A stretch of DNA of 64,000 nt from Agapetus fuscipes (GCA_951799405.1 OX637333.1:30210904-30274903); one strand, 5' to 3'. Counted from the first letter of the stretch, positions 52,740 through 63,909 are shown. Made by a program: numbers and translations. Notes: generated by a model from the sequence alone, not told the origin.

Positions 52740-53010
52740 ATGAGAACTTGGCTTTTCATGACTCATTCATTTGCCAAACTGCCCGTTTATGGAATGATCT
52801 ACCAGTGTCTGTTTTTCCTTCTCAATTTAATCCGGTTTCGTTAAAAACTATCACCTTTCGCTACTTGCTTGAAGTGCCCCACGACAGAAGTAAAATTCAA
52901 GCAACACTTTTACGGCACCCTTCCAGGGTGACATAGACCCCCAAGCCTTTCAAGAAGTGGGGAGCCTCCCGCACAGACCATCATAATTTAAAACCTTCAA
53001 AGAACAAAAA
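52740..53010 (+). pseudogene. Non-LTR retrotransposon C-terminal relic
   Basis: Frame AFHDSFICQTARLWNDLPVS, then VSLKTITFRYLL and a stop at 52934-52936. 'SF...ARLWN.LP......S...F' is the typical last block of LINE reverse transcriptase ORFs. It is followed by GGGGAGCCTCCCGCACAGAC and an AAATAAAATAAA-type tail. A similar 3' end (GGGAGTCTCCCGCACAGG) is seen at 55340-55365. Confidence 0.7.
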
Positions 53011-54097
53011 CTTCCTAATTAAAAACCAAAAAACAAAAAAACAAAAATATGGAGACACATAATAAAATAAAATAAATTTAATGTCATAAAAACTGTTAAA
53101 AATTTAAAACGACTTACATTATTCTGAAACCGCCACTGGAACACACCATATACTTTACGCGAGAATAAATGAATAGTAATTTACATGTGTTAGCGCAAGC
53201 TCCCGGCTGCTGCTCCTATATCTTGGCTTTCACATGGCACTTTATTTTATTTCAAGTACTCGTAATCTATTCAAAATATTTTTAAACACACTTAATTTCC
53301 ATCATTTTGATTTAGGTTATAACATATTTTTAGCCCTACGTGTTATTTTAATAAAAAAAAATTGATGTATGTGGTTGGCGTTAGAAAACTTCCCTTACCT
53401 GTAAAAATAAATAGGTTCACTCGCAGCAACAAAATTCCACTTACTGTTTAACTTAGTTGTTTTATAAAGAAATTATGAGAAAATTGTTTTGTTTATTTCT
53501 GTACATTTTATTTCATTTTAAAAAAAAAACCTAAATTGCCGCCTTAGTTAACATACGACATTTTGTTCTGATTACGTTCAGTACAATTGTTTTATTAAAT
53601 AACAAAGCGAGGTATACTAAATTTATTTCATATTTTTTTAGTTAATATGATTTATCGTTCAAACTTTTTAATTTTATTTCACTTTTCAACATTTCAAAAA
53701 ACGTGTTGAAAAAAAAAATACATTTACCCGTGAACTTTTAATTTATGTACAAAATCGAGCGCGGAAACACATAGCACTTGTGCGGCATACCGGCACAGAC
53801 TGCTGATAAAGCATTCGAGATTCTTTTTAAGTACTTTCTCTTGCTCATCGACTTTCTCTCACTATGATTGGTTGGGGGCGTGTCTTAACGAGTGCGGGGG
53901 GATATCCCACATGGTGGGAGAGTTTTAATTTGTAATTTCTACACGACAGAGGGCTCGCTTACTTATTTAAAGATGATCAAAGAGATCAACAGTTGATATC
54001 GTCCCACTTAAGAACCAAAGTCAGTTGTTTGGCAAAAGTACCAGATTTATTTTCCTTGTTCCCGAACTCAAAATACTAATCATCACAATGATACGAA
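53011..54097. other. Wnt5 intron sequence, AT-rich
   Basis: A SINE-A fragment in plus orientation at 53374-53462 (GTTGGCGTTAG...CCTTACCTGTAAAAATAAATAGGTTCAC) and a short repeat at 53185-53240 shared with 8917-8970. No gene. Confidence 0.45.
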
Positions 54098-54428
54098 CGT
54101 TTCTAAGCTATACATATAGTGTAACTTCTTGCCGCGTTCTCCCCAAAGAGGTCACATGTAGCGAATAGAACCTATTTATTTTTACAGGTAGGGGGGGCCG
54201 GGGCTGACGCCAACCACTTCAGTTGATGTGGGTGTTTCCCAGCTTCCGGGAGGGCTGGCACTCACTTCTTGTGAAAGCTGAGTTAACCTTGCAGGTTTTT
54301 TATTTTGGGTTCGAAATAAACAACAAAACGGGAAATTCTTTCTGACACCTTCGATGAGATTCGGACCCGAGCTCTCTTTTACATGGAATGCGAGCACTCT
54401 ACCAACTGCAAGGTCGATTGGACAATCA
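54098..54428 (-). repeat. SINE-A, degenerate
   Basis: GCTATACATATAGTGTAACT tail, GCTGACGCCAACCACTTCAG, head CTACCAACTGCAAGGTCGAT. A worn SINE-B body follows at 54445-54545 (TCAATCAAGACCCATTTGCT), again the B-A order on the minus strand. Confidence 0.75.
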
Positions 54429-54545
54429 ATTCGAAGATAAATTGATAAAATCAAGAGCCCTCTACATGCTTGATCGTCACTAGTCGGGCATATTTCTCAA
54501 TCAAGACCCATTTGCTATAAGGCTGGTCTTTGATAAAAGTACAGC

Positions 54546-54782
54546 CAGGCTCGGATTAAGACCATTGGGGGCCCTGGTGCGGGGAAAGTCATGAAGGACC
54601 CCAACTCCCTTCTCCCTACTCCCACCCTTTCATCCTCACCTATCATAGAAACGAGTATGAACAACGAGAGTAAAAATATAAAAGTTATTTAAGAATATTT
54701 TTATAAAACGTCTTGGAGGCCCCTAGGACGCGGGGGCCCTGGTTCAGCCGCACCGCTCAAACCGCCCTTAATGCGGGCCTAA
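54546..54782. repeat. Dispersed repeat family K, copy 2
   Basis: AGGCTCGGATTAAGACCATT-GGGGGCCCTGGTG to AACCGCCCTTAATGCGGGCCT. Confidence 0.62.
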
Positions 54783-54821
54783 TGATGAGGGCTTATTGTT
54801 ATATATATCTAATGGATGATT

Positions 54822-54875
54822 TGATGATTTATTTGAAGCGCCGTTTTTGTGTGTAGCACACCTCAAGGGCCTCAT
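54822..54875 (-). repeat. SINE-B 3' end fragment
   Basis: GATTTATTTGAAGCGCCGTT-TTTGTGTGTAGCACACCTCAAGGGC. Confidence 0.65.
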
Positions 54876-55639
54876 GTTATATATCAACACAAGTTGGCAT
54901 TGTCATTTTTGAGATTGAGCGCGTTTCTATACTCTTGGCGAAACTGTCTCCAGTAACCATAATGGCCGCTCACAGTACAGACAAGAGCAGGTGAGACGTC
55001 ATCACATGGACCTCAGGACCACGAGGCATCCTGGGACTGACTTCTATAACGTCATCTCGTTAAGGCAGTGCCTTGCATTGATAAGTATAGTATGGTGCCT
55101 TGTTGTGCCAGCGCCATCTGTCTCTGCGAATAGGAGGAGACTTCCATCAGCCCCTCCAAATCTTGGAAAGTTTCTTTGATAACCTTTTGTTTGTCTTCCT
55201 AAAATATTCCTGTAAAGATGTTGCTAAGAAAGGTGCTGTGTCTATTGTCTAATCAAGTGTCTAATAATAGCGACGACCAAGCTCGTAAAAAACACCTCTG
55301 CGGCACTACAACAAGTGTCATAGAACCCTAGAGTCTCTGAAATCTAGGGAGTCTCCCGCACAGGATTTCTTACAAAACTAGTTTGGTTTTCTTCTTCAAA
55401 AGGTGACCTATGAGTTCTCTTTTTTCTTCAACACCCCATAAAATGTAATCTTTGGACTTTCTTTTGACCCATGATGCCTTGGCCATCTTCCTCCAAATCC
55501 TCATCCCGGACTCCTTTAAGCGTATTCCCTTCTGTATTTCTGGATGGTCCAAGTTTCGCCGCCATTCTAAAAAATGATAATTAAGCTTTCATCCTGAATA
55601 TGCATGACAACATTCACAACAGTGGCTTTATGATTCCAG
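54876..55639. other. Wnt5 intron end with repeat J copy 2
   Basis: Repeat J and a lone 57-bp unit at 55055-55200, a SINE-B tail scrap (ATAGCGACGACCAAGCTCGT) at 55268-55290 and a LINE tail at 55300-55365. Acceptor ATGATTCCAG at 55639. Confidence 0.5.
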
Positions 55640-55797
55640 GCGACTATCTGCGCGACAAGTACGACGGCGCCACTGAGGTGAAGGTTAACAAGCGCGGCAA
55701 GCTGCAGATCCGGGACCCGCGCTACAGCCTGCCCACGGCGCAGGACCTGGTCTACCTGGACGAGTCTCCCAACTACTGCATCAGGAACATGGCAGTG
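55640..55797 (+). CDS. Wnt5: Wnt5, fifth visible exon
   Basis: GC completes the Gly codon begun in the previous exon (G+GC). Encodes DYLRDKYDGATEVKVNKRGK, then LPTAQDLVYLDESPNYCIRN; ends GTG/GTGAGC in phase 0. 'L..KYDGATEV..N.RGKL' and 'P...DLVYLD.SP.YC.RN' are the Wnt linker and start of the C-terminal domain. DYLRDKY.GATEVK is close to insect Wnt5. The 20-kb intron before it is the largest in the visible gene. Confidence 0.95.
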
Positions 55798-55837
55798 GTG
55801 AGCGCGCACAGCAGGGTGACATTAGTAATTTGAAATC

Positions 55838-55945
55838 TTTCTCCGGGACATTGTGCCGCGGTCTATCTAAGCTGGAGCTTTCGGACCTTTCCCTCGTGTC
55901 TGTGATGGATTTCTTTAGCATGATGTTGATGAACCTGTTATGACA
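55838..55945. repeat. Dispersed repeat family G, copy 3, beside a Wnt5 donor site
   Basis: GAAATCTTTCTCCGGGACAT, AAGCTGGAGCTTTCGGACCT, TGTCTGTGATGGATTTCTTTAGCATG; it begins about 40 bp after the exon. Confidence 0.55.
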
Positions 55946-56000
55946 GACCATGGCAACAAATTCCACTAGGAGCCCCTGTTATGGAAGTGTGGACCCAGCT

Positions 56001-56059
56001 CAGGGGAGCTCAGGGGAGCTCAGGGGAGCTCAGGGGAGCTCAGGGGAGCTCAGGGGAGC
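56001..56059. repeat. 10-bp G-rich tandem repeat, six copies
   Basis: CAGGGGAGCT repeated six times in the last Wnt5 intron. Six GGGG runs separated by 6-nt loops meet the pattern for an intramolecular G-quadruplex on the sense strand. Confidence 0.95.
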
Positions 56060-56448
56060 CTTAGTAACAGGGCAGACAACAAAGTCCCATCATCAGCAAA
56101 CTTCACACAATCCATTTTTAAGTTATTCACACGTTTTTAAAATCTGTTGAGCGGTTTAATCAGGAATAGCCAACATTTTTTTCCATTCAATAAGTATGAA
56201 AACAAGAAGAATGTCAAAACACTTTTTGTTTGTAATCCAATCGATATCAAACTTCACAGGAACCATATCTCACCCAGGTCTAAGAAAATTCTCCTTTTTC
56301 TAAATAGTCACAGCTTGAGCACTTGCTCGCTCCAGCTGCAGTTTGCCTTGCAGTAATCTGCTCACCAACTAGGTAAACAAAGTTGCAGAGGGTGTCCTCA
56401 TATTACTTCTGGTAGAGATTTGTAACGCCGCTATTGCTTTGCTTCCAG
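56060..56448. other. Last Wnt5 intron, remainder
   Basis: No repeat recognised. Acceptor tract CTATTGCTTTGCTTCCAG ends at 56448. Confidence 0.5.
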
Positions 56449-56646
56449 GGCTCCTTTGGCACCGCGGGGCGTGCGTGTAACCGCACCTCCCCTGGCATGG
56501 AGGGCTGTGACCTGATGTGCTGCGGCCGCGGCTACAACACGCTGAAGACCACGCTCGTGGAGCGCTGCGAGTGCAAGTTCCACTGGTGCTGCCACGTGGA
56601 GTGCAAGACGTGCACCAGGACGGTGGACGTGCACACGTGCAAGTAG
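56449..56646 (+). CDS. Wnt5: Wnt5, terminal coding exon
   Basis: Begins in phase 0 with [20 protein letters not shown], continues [30 protein letters not shown] and ends VHTCK before TAG 56644-56646. This is the cysteine-rich Wnt C-terminal domain, whose finger tip contacts the Frizzled CRD. It holds 11 of the 24 conserved cysteines and the second N-glycosylation sequon (NRTS). The C-terminal CK is the normal Wnt end. Compared with Wnt5 relatives that read GSLGTQGR, the SFGTAGR variant is unusual but conservative. The exon is very GC-rich. Confidence 0.96.
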   Translation, partial: GSFGTAGRACNRTSPGMEGCDLMCCGRGYNTLKTTLVERCECKFHWCCHVECKTCTRTVDVHTCK

Positions 56647-56802
56647 GCCATGCTGCGCTACATCAGGCAATGAGGCAAACAGAGACTCTTTTATAAAAGT
56701 TTTGAAGAAGAACCCATATGGCTTGGCTAGAAACAAGTTTTATGTAACATCATCAAATTAATAATTAATCTTTTTATTTTTAATGGATAGGTAATTAATT
56801 AC
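56647..56802 (+). other. Start of the Wnt5 3' UTR
   Basis: About 156 bp of ordinary sequence separate the stop from an inserted element. No canonical AATAAA lies in this stretch, so the mature 3' UTR probably includes the element. Later AATAAA sites at 57691 and 58963 are candidates. Confidence 0.45.
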
Positions 56803-57268
56803 AAGGGATGGGCAAAAGTTTGTTTCACATTCGGTTTAACCGAACATTGGCAGCTTGAACCAAACTTTGGAATTCTGCCAAAATTTGGTTCAAATGCCGA
56901 ACCTTCAGTGTAAGAAAAAGTAAAACAAAATACCTACTAGCACCATATTGACTGTTATAATTGGATGTCCTAGTATCTTTTCTAACCGTAAAATAAAAAT
57001 AAGGCCTTTATAAACTCACTTATGGTCATTTGTTTTAGTAGGAACAAGTGAAAATTAACTTTCAATTTGATAAAAATTAAATCTTCTTTTACTCCGCTAT
57101 GTAGATATCAGATATTGAAACAAAAATTAAATAAAGTTAGTATTTTTCTAACAAATAACAGTAACTAGAAACTATAATGCGTAACTTTTTTACCGAACTG
57201 AAGTTTTTATTTCCACTGAATGTTTGGCCGAAGTTCGTATTCGGTTCAAACCACATTCGGCCCATCCC
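56803..57268. mobile_element. hAT-like MITE inserted in the Wnt5 3' region
   Basis: Ends AAGGGATGGGC and GCCCATCCCT are inverted and flanked by a direct duplication ATTAATTAC (56794-56802 and 57269-57277). Subterminal regions hold inverted CGGTT/AACCG-type motifs (TTCGGTTTAACCGAA, TATTCGGTTCAAACC). Interior has no ORF. hAT assignment rests on the GGGATGGGC ends and the 8-9 bp duplication. Confidence 0.82.
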
Positions 57269-57279
57269 TATTAATTACC

Positions 57280-57445
57280 CAATCTGTTGAACCAGGGTCA
57301 AAGTTATCGTCAATGGGACATGACAGGGTTTGAACTTATGCTTATTTCAAAAACGCTGTTTGAGTGCCACCAGCCCTTGACCACATTGTCGACAATTACA
57401 CAATACTTCTTGAAGTCAGTAAATAAAAATCTTAGAAACAGCTTT
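57280..57445 (-). repeat. SINE-C, old copy
   Basis: TTGAACCAGGGTCAAAGTTA, GACAGGGTTTGAACTTATGC and GTTTGAGTGCCACCAG retain SINE-C order in reverse. Confidence 0.6.
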
Positions 57446-59638
57446 CAAAAAAAGAGAAAGAATGAAACAATGATATTTATGCCACTCACAAGTAATGAGG
57501 GGCATTGTAACATGAGTTCTAGTGTTTGCAACTGACAGCACAAGTCAGCCAGCGTCATATCAGCCATCAATATTGCGCACGACCAGTTGTATTGTTTGAA
57601 AATGATCTTTACAAAAAGACATGTAGGAATGCCCAGCTTTGTGTTTCAGGTTTCAGGTTTTGTATCGAGTAAATTACCAAATACAAGTAGAATAAAATAA
57701 ATATTGTACATAAATAAAATTGGAATTATGATTTTTATGTAAATTGACTACAAAGACTCTTTACTTCGCTCTTTACTTCGCAGCATTTGCTTGAATTCTT
57801 ACATATATTGAACATCATTAGTGACCCTGACGACACCAACTAGGGCTTATTCGAGACTAGCCCAGTTGTATGCCGGAGCACCAACTTTGATTCAAGGGAA
57901 TAAAACTCCGATGATCAGTGGTCAGTTGATACTGATTTATTGAGTCTTGATTCCTCCTTTTATACTACTAAATGGTACATACTTTTTCCTTACTAAGCGA
58001 CTATAATAATTATATAAATCCAGAAACTTCTATGCATTGCCCCACAAAATACAATAATTATTGACCTACATTGTCAGCACATTCGTTCTTTACTGACAAT
58101 CATTAGTATGTCAATGCTGACAATGCATATTTGACCTTTTCAAAGAATTATTTTAAAATAACAAAAATGTGAGTACATGATGTGGCTACCTTCTGCAATT
58201 CTGGAACAATTTATGGATATTATGACTCATGGTAAAAAGTATTCTTAACACTTAGGAAATATCACTTTTACGTCTAACATGAGGATAATCAAAGCTCTTT
58301 AAATTGATCTGCAAGATGAGAACAACCATTTCTATATTTTACCATTGTTTACGCCTACTTTAAAATTAAGTACAAAGCTCGGAAAAGATTTTTTGTACTT
58401 TGGGTAGCTAAGGGCTATTTGTTTCAACAAGAATTTGACAATTGAATAACTTCACTACATGATTGTGAAAGTACCCTGATGAAATGATGATAACCAGACA
58501 CGCTGCCCATGACATGTGATGTATATTGTTGTTGTGAGGTTGTACGTAGGTATAGTTAGTTCTTTACATAAGATAATGCTTATTATTCTGCTCTCTCCCT
58601 GTGTTGTATGGATTACGGTAGTTTGATGTTTCACTAAAGATACATCTTATGTGGGAAATGTAGATTGTGAAATTACTATTTTTATCGCTGGGTGACGTCA
58701 CAAAGCCGAAGGATATTTGAAATGTACCAAGTCCATTCTATTGCATGTTATTAGGAGGACACCCTGTATATTTGCTTACTCAAATTTGTTCAACGTCCTT
58801 AGACTTTTGTGTCTTAGACTTCATTCTAATGTGGGACTGTGGCAACTTTTTATACAACATTGATTACTTTATAGTCCTGTTGCAAGAAGCCCATGTAATT
58901 TGAGTTTTTTGTCCCATGGCCTTAAAACTATGTGTTTGTCTATTCAATGATCTTTACTAAAAAATAAAGCAGTGCGTAAATACTCAACCATTGCATAAGG
59001 ATAAAAAATGCATCAAAGATCCTGCAGCTTCTCCAGGGAGTGTTCAAGTTTACATAAAAAAAAATCTGTTCATGAATATTGTCATTTTTTTGTGTTTATG
59101 CAAAGTTGTATACTGTAAGTACTTAGGTATAGCAATAATTAAGATAAGAAACTGTTCAGTATTGCAATACTTCCACATTGTTTATTGTAAATCTACCAAA
59201 TAAGCTAGACGAGACTGCTTTACATTATGATAACAAATATATTATTATAGTTCAATGTAAGTTCATTCAATTAATTATTTATTTATTCCTCATATACTCA
59301 TTCCATCACCTTCATGTACATATTTTTTCCATTGTTAATATTTATTTCATTACATTCCTTGAACATTCTCCTTTATTTTATATTCTAAGTGTGTTTGTTC
59401 AATAAGAAATGTAACATTTGTAGTGGATAGTTTCTTTAAATGATATTAACAGATTTAAGAGAACTGATCAACATTGAACAATTTATGCAAGTATTTTCTT
59501 AAATTCTACATGATATTTCATAAAGTGATGTCCAATTTCACCAACAACAGTCCACACATTTAAATCATAGAAAAATGCCACTTTCCTTGGCCAGGTTGCT
59601 AAGGATTTGTGATCTGTTGAATGGTTGTTGTTACCTTA
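57446..59638. other. Long repeat-poor stretch behind Wnt5 (possible 3' UTR)
   Basis: No LINE, SINE or MITE recognised over about 2.2 kb, which stands out in this window. AATAAA signals at 57691-57696, 57712-57717 and 58963-58968. It may be a long Wnt5 3' UTR or downstream regulatory DNA. That is inference. Confidence 0.4.
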
Positions 59639-60657
59639 GGCTCAGTTTAGACACACGAATTTTTTTTGAAAAAGTTTCGATAGTGACGTCAAGCAAGATG
59701 GCCGCTCCGCAGTGACAGATGTTGGCAATTTTGATATTATGATGATTTTTAAAAAATGCCGCATGACCCGCTTATTTCGTAATGTTGGTCAGACTGAGTT
59801 GTCAGACATTTCCACTTCGGAGTTAAAATGTCTGAAAAGTCAAAGACAATAATGCTATGGACTCGACAATTTTGGTAGGTATTTTAAATTTTTTTGTTAA
59901 TTTAAAACTCGAAAACCTTTATTTTCTGTGAAAACTAAAAACAATTTGGAAAATATAAAATAATTGTTAACCCCTTGAAAAGAAAAAGGAAGTAAGTAAT
60001 AATTAAATTGAGTTTGTTCTTACTTTTGGATTAAAAACAATTTTATTTCACAACTGTGTTTTTTCCATTGCAACGTTTTAATTATGAAATGATTCCGTGA
60101 AACTTTTCACGGAAGAAACATGTTAATCAATTATTTTTGTAAGTCGTAAATAATTTCAGTCCTAAGGGAAAATTAAATTTAATGTTGGTCTCGGCAAATA
60201 AGCGCCAAAAACAATGACACAATATAATGTGAACACAATATAAAATACCAATGCAATATTAATGACACAATTGCAATATTGCATTCTGTTTCATAAAAAT
60301 ATTTTTGAGGTTAAGAACCCGTAATATATTTTCACAACTAACATTGGAATATTGAGCCAGTTTGTACAATACCACGATTAATTTTAAATTATCTGTATGA
60401 TTCTTTTTTTTACCGACGCATAGTTAAACTTAACACGTACAATAATTTAATTCCTACATTATTAATTTAATCCCATTCGATGTTTGAATAAACCGCAAGA
60501 GCTAAATGGCATTAGAAGAAAAATATTCTGTTTTGTTTACAAAATATTTTGTTCAAATGTGTGTGGAGACGGAAAACCGATAGTTGCCGCTAAAAATTGC
60601 TGTCTGACGTCACTATCGAAACTTTTTCAAAAAAAATTTGTGTGTCTAAACTGAGCC
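59639..60657. mobile_element. Harbinger-like non-autonomous element with TTA TSD
   Basis: Ends GGCTCAGTTTAGACACAC and its reverse complement. The inverted arms extend about 53 bp with one mismatch (through AAAAAGTTTCGATAGTGACG). Flanked by TTA on both sides (59636-59638, 60658-60660). A 3-bp TTA duplication with GG-starting ends fits PIF/Harbinger. 1019 bp, no transposase frame seen. Confidence 0.88.
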
Positions 60658-60734
60658 TTAGTGTTGAACCTAACCACTCCTGCTTTGGCGCTGTCATGAT
60701 GTCAGCATTCTTGTATTAAGTCCGCATCCCCAGG

Positions 60735-61210
60735 CGGTACGCAGTGGCATACTTTTACCCACCTTGATGTATGGAAGCGAGGCCTGGACGGTGAATGAAA
60801 GTGAAATTAGTAAAGTCCATACTGTTGAAATGGACTTTCCAAGAAGTATGATTGGGAAAAACGGAGTGACAGGGTGAGGAATGATTTTGTAAGAGAAGAA
60901 TGTGGTGCAAGAGAAAGTGTGAAAGTGAAGATTAAAAGAAGTTTGTTAAGATGATTTGGGCATATGGAGAGAATGAATGAGGAAAGACTGACTAAGAAAG
61001 TATATGTTGGTAGAATAGATGGATGACGTGGTAGAGGAAGACCGAGAAAGGTATGGATGGACCAAATATCCGAAATTGCGAATGAATGGAATATACAGAG
61101 TCATAATAAAAGAAGAGCTTGTATGAAGAAGGTTATGACTCTGTAGGAAATGAAAGAAGTATGTAAGGATAGAAAGAAATGGCGGTTGATCTGTGATGTT
61201 GGCGGCTAGG
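60735..61210 (+). pseudogene. RTE-like LINE ORF, C-terminal relic
   Basis: Across frame breaks it reads LMYGSEAWTVNESEI, RNDFVREECGARESV, LLRWFGHMERMNEERLTKKV, RGRGRPRKVWMDQISEIANE, RRACMKKVMTL. This is the tail of an RTE-clade polyprotein and matches 5404-5700. A frameshift and several stops make it dead. It leads directly into the RTE-3' repeat. Confidence 0.82.
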
Positions 61211-61311
61211 GTTTGTAAAAGTGAAATTGGTTTTTATGATTTTTTTTTATGTCCATGTATATATTGTTATTTATTGATTTAAAAAGAAAAAATGTAATTT
61301 GTCATGCATGT

Positions 61312-61575
61312 TCCTTGACTTATAGGTTGTTATGCGGCTGACCACCCATACTGTAAAAAATGGTTCACTTTGCCAATGTCACCCCTGTTTCAGGAAAGGA
61401 CGGCAAGAGTTGCAAGGCTTATGTTCATTTGAGATTGGGTTTTTATATTGTAGGTCCACATGCGGCATGTGTTAGCGCGAAATTATACATATCTGCTTGT
61501 GGGAATGCATTTAATATAAATCTTAAATGATATATATCTTTGCAGCTTAGATTAGATTAGGTTAGATTAGATCCC
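61312..61575 (+). repeat. RTE-3' LINE tail attached to its ORF relic
   Basis: TTCCTTGACTTATAGGTTGT to TTTGCAGCTTAGATTAGATT-AGGTTAGATTAGAT. Together with the preceding ORF remnant it shows what the dispersed repeat is. Confidence 0.9.
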
Positions 61576-61698
61576 CAGTAAACTTTTTCATTCTTTGATA
61601 TTCAATGAAATCTTAATAAAGATTGATTGTTTCTTAGACAATAATATTATGAGTATTTCACAGTTTGGTGTAAAGTTTTACTAAATTACAGATTAGAT

Positions 61699-61729
61699 GT
61701 GTGTGTGTGTGTGTGTGTATGTGTGTGTG
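61699..61729. repeat. (GT)n microsatellite
   Basis: About 15 GT dinucleotides interrupted once by AT. Confidence 0.9.
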
Positions 61730-63603
61730 GCAGAGATTATAACAAGTGACAATAAGCTAGCAACTATATCCTGCATAGTAACTTATTGACAATACTAGTT
61801 GTATACAAGAGGTAGAATCTCCAATGTTCCTTAATTTTAAGATATTTCTGAATCATAATAAAAATGTTCAACAATTGTGACTTTAGGTACTTATTCAGTG
61901 TTTTAGAGTAAACTTTAGAAGAAGGTGACACTTAATAAATAAATCCTTGATTTGTTTTGCTGCAGAAAAAATATTCACCACAAAATAACTGATAATTATG
62001 AAACTTTTATAATACAATAACTCTTCCATTTTAAAGGTCCTATTACTTGAAATCAAGCTTCATTGAAAGATCTCGGAAAAAACATGCGGTGTTATTCTTA
62101 CTTGTCATATTTCGCCATCGGCCTAACTGGCGACTACTTAGTCTGGGTACAACGCCGGACTAGACCAAATTTGAAATATTGATTCTCGTTCATAGTGTAA
62201 CGTAGGAACAGTTGAGCCTGCGACCAAATTTGGACGGCTGTAATTACGTCCGTTCAATGTCGTATTTCAAAAAAAAATCTGTTCTAGAGATGTCACTTTA
62301 TAAATATTATTTAAAGAATAGGGAATTTTCAGTCGTTTTTAAATAATTATTAAAACAATAACCATTGACAATAACGCAAAAAAAATATGAAAAATAAAAG
62401 CAAATAATCAGTTTTTAAATTTGTTGTGCAATTTATAATTAAAAAAACTTTGAAAACAATTGATTAGCCAAATAAATCCGTATATTTTTTGTGGATCGGG
62501 AAAAATAAAACAAATGTAGGGAATATGCGTTTGGGATGACCACACAGATTTATGGCCGCGGCGGGCAGGCGGACTGGCGGAGACGCGCGGGGCAGACGTC
62601 ACAATGGTGGACGGCTGGTTGTTTTGTTTGTAAACAAATCAGATTTCGACCGAAATGCATCTAAATATTTTATTTCAGGTGGAAAAAGTGTCTCATATGT
62701 GTTCGTGGAGTGTTGAATATCTTCTTCACTCATTTTAAACTATCTAGTTAAGTTCAGTTTTGTAAAATGTGTCATATGAAGAATTTTGCCGCGAGCCGTG
62801 ATTCAATCTTTCAAATGATTTCTTTTCTTTCTTATTTTTTTGTGTTTTGTGCCTCAAAAAGCGATTGATTAGCAAAAAGATGCTGAATTCTGTCAATGTG
62901 ACCAAAATGACAAAAACAAATCGCAAAACAAAACAGTAATAAAGCAAATATTTACGATTTAATATTAAATACGGCAGTTGTCAAAATCGATTGTACCACA
63001 AAACCCTCTCCGAGGTGGTTTTGTCTTGGCCTAACTTCGCATACATTTGGAGGCTAGATTTAGGCGGGCGTTGAACTCGAGACGCAAGCCTAACTACTTC
63101 AGAAATGTTCAAGAATCAAAATTAAGCAAAACGTGGGTTCAAAGGGCGACGAAAATGTCTAAGAATAACACCGATGGAGTTTTGAAAAAGACAAATGAAT
63201 TATAAAATCAACTAACACATTTAGTGTCAATTTAATGTCATGCAGTGGGTTGTCTAGAAATCATAGTTTAATATTGTTTTCTTGTATTTCACTAATTGTA
63301 AGATATGTATTAATAATAATTTGTCATTATGGAAATATACAAGTTCAAACATTACCATCAGTTTTACATTTATTCTCACATTCTGGGACATGGGAGAGGT
63401 GGATGCATGAGGCCACACAGGCCCCACTTCAGGATCTACCTGGGATACTGAGGTATGGAGATCTTTGTGCCCTGAATTCTTGCAAACAGAAAGAAAAATA
63501 AAGGATAAAAGGATAAGGTAGAAGTATTCAAAAACATAAAGTTTATACATGCTTTTGTTATTATTATTAGAAATGTACTTAATATTAACATGAATAATCT
63601 GAT
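61730..63603. other. Intergenic sequence, no gene seen
   Basis: AT-rich, with one GC-rich island at 62540-62630 (GCCGCGGCGGGCAGGCGG...) that includes a GACGTCAC site. It could be promoter-like, but no exon follows on either strand that I can support. Confidence 0.35.
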
Positions 63604-63909
63604 TCTTCTTCTTCGTCGTGTCAGACACTACACTACTCTTGCCCAGTGTCGGGCAACATCCACTGCTTCACTATTACTCTCCATTAGGTCGGCCAGTGAG
63701 CAGCTTGTTGGACAGGCCGGGCAGATCAGAAAATGATCCATTGACTGTTGGGCTCTGCATTCACAGAGGGTGGTGTCATCTTGATGAAGGATTCCCCAGG
63801 CCCTCATGTTACAGCGAGCTCTGCCAACACCCGTTCTCAGCCTGTTGAGCGCTCTCCACACAGGCCACTCAAGATCCCGTCCAGGTGGGAGGCTCTCGCT
63901 TGGCTGCAC
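63604..63909 (-). pseudogene. Jockey-like LINE, C-terminal end and 3' terminus
   Basis: Minus-strand frame LEWPVWRALNRLRTGVGRAR, then CNMRAWGILHQDDTTLCECR and QQSMDHFLICPACP. 'W..LNRLRTGVGR....M..WG......C.CG..QQ(T/S)MDH....CP' is the C-terminal zinc-knuckle-like block of jockey-type LINE polyproteins. After the stop at 63628 comes GACACGACGAAGAAGAAG, the usual short 3' terminus. The part upstream (63910-64000) continues in another frame, so the copy is damaged, and it runs off the window. Confidence 0.82.

Noticed and set aside
56431..56736. 101-codon minus-strand frame opposite the last Wnt5 exon
   Set aside because: Antisense shadow of the GC-rich coding exon.
62408..62602. 64-codon minus-strand frame in the GC island at 62.5 kb
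   Set aside because: Low-complexity beginning and AT-rich remainder; no homology or splice signals.
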